DNA of 5,903 nt, from NCBI GenBank assembly GCA_900321505.1, contig ONWK01000375.1:1-5903 (forward strand). The letters are read 5' to 3'. The notes below the pieces were generated by a model. The model did not search any database. It was not told the origin of the DNA and saw only the letters and a program-made list of their open reading frames with translations. Position 1 is the first letter of the stretch. Every line of letters begins with the position of its first letter. The stretch comes from an uncultured Eubacteriales bacterium. Its GTDB lineage: Bacteria; Bacillota; Clostridia; Lachnospirales; Lachnospiraceae. Positions 5,631-5,903 of the stretch are shown piece after piece. Made by a program: the position numbers and the translations under genes.

Positions 5631-5903
5631 ATGTATAAGGTACTTATAGCAGATGATGAAAAAATAATCCGTATGGGACTTATGAGCGTCATCGACTGGC
5701 AGGCGGAGGGCTTTGAGATCGCCGGACAGGCTTCCAACGGTAGTGAGGCTCTCAGCTTTATGACCCAGCAGCAGCCTGATCTTACACTTATTGATATCCG
5801 TATGCCCAGGCTTACGGGGCTCGAATCCATCAAAACCGCCCGTGAAAGCGGATATAACGGGCGTATCATCGTTCTTTCCGGATATTCGGATTTCGAATAT
5901 GCC
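5631..5903 (+). CDS. Response regulator, YesN-like receiver domain (partial, runs off the window)
   Basis: The first 91 codons of a two-component response regulator; the 3' end is outside the window. The receiver domain shows the acidic pair Asp8-Asp9, the phosphoacceptor Asp55 in LTLIDIRMPRLTGLE, and Ser83 in IIVLSGYSDFEYA. The W23 near QAEGFEIAGQASNG and the SGYSDFEYA block are typical of regulators with a C-terminal AraC-type DNA-binding domain (YesN type), which pair with YesM-type sensor kinases and often control polysaccharide uptake and degradation genes; that output domain is not visible here. The ATG follows the esterase stop by 3 bases, and its ribosome site GGAG (5619-5622) lies inside the esterase reading frame, so co-transcription and translational coupling are likely. 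A kinase and transport genes may lie further along. Confidence 0.9.
   Translation, partial: MYKVLIADDEKIIRMGLMSVIDWQAEGFEIAGQASNGSEALSFMTQQQPDLTLIDIRMPRLTGLESIKTARESGYNGRIIVLSGYSDFEYA

Noticed and set aside
1..5903. tRNA or rRNA genes, CRISPR arrays, insertion sequences, phage or defence genes
   Set aside because: No cloverleaf, rRNA segment, regularly spaced DNA repeat, transposase or terminal inverted repeat was seen; the space is filled by the five genes and their control regions.

Overview
The window looks like part of a xylan or xylose utilisation locus from a Gram-positive anaerobe, most likely a Lachnospiraceae-type Firmicute. The evidence is a class II (long-form) xylose isomerase, a YesN-type receiver domain, a secreted protein with choline/glucan-binding-type repeats, AGGAGG-type ribosome binding sites and a CcpA-style cre-like sequence. 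The taxonomic call is inference from protein style; I cannot place it to genus.

Layout. Positions 1-51 hold no recognisable gene. At 52-1350 (minus) is a secreted cell-wall-binding repeat protein with a C-terminal papain-like (NlpC/P60-type) domain, driven by its own consensus-like promoter. A strong hairpin at 1414-1450 separates it from the xylose genes. xylA (1456-2775, minus) and xylB (2933-4402, minus) are transcribed in the order xylB then xylA, 157 bases apart, with a possible internal promoter for xylA at the end of xylB. The divergent control region, 4403-4649, carries one promoter facing each way and several candidate regulatory sites. On the plus strand, a cytoplasmic alpha/beta-hydrolase that is probably a carbohydrate (acetyl-xylan type) esterase (4650-5627) is followed after 3 bases by the first 91 codons of a response regulator, which runs off the window.

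How the genes fit together. The esterase lacks a signal peptide and would de-esterify oligosaccharides after uptake. XylA and XylB convert free xylose to xylulose 5-phosphate for the pentose phosphate pathway. The response regulator resembles those that pair with a YesM-type kinase to control polysaccharide uptake genes, and could be the local regulator. The cell-wall protein appears to be an independent transcription unit with no evident link to xylose.

I found no wholly new system. The most interesting material is regulatory: a 13-of-14 match to the cre consensus early in xylB, helically phased repeats above an activator-type xylB promoter, and dyads at three predicted start sites. All of these are predictions from sequence reading.
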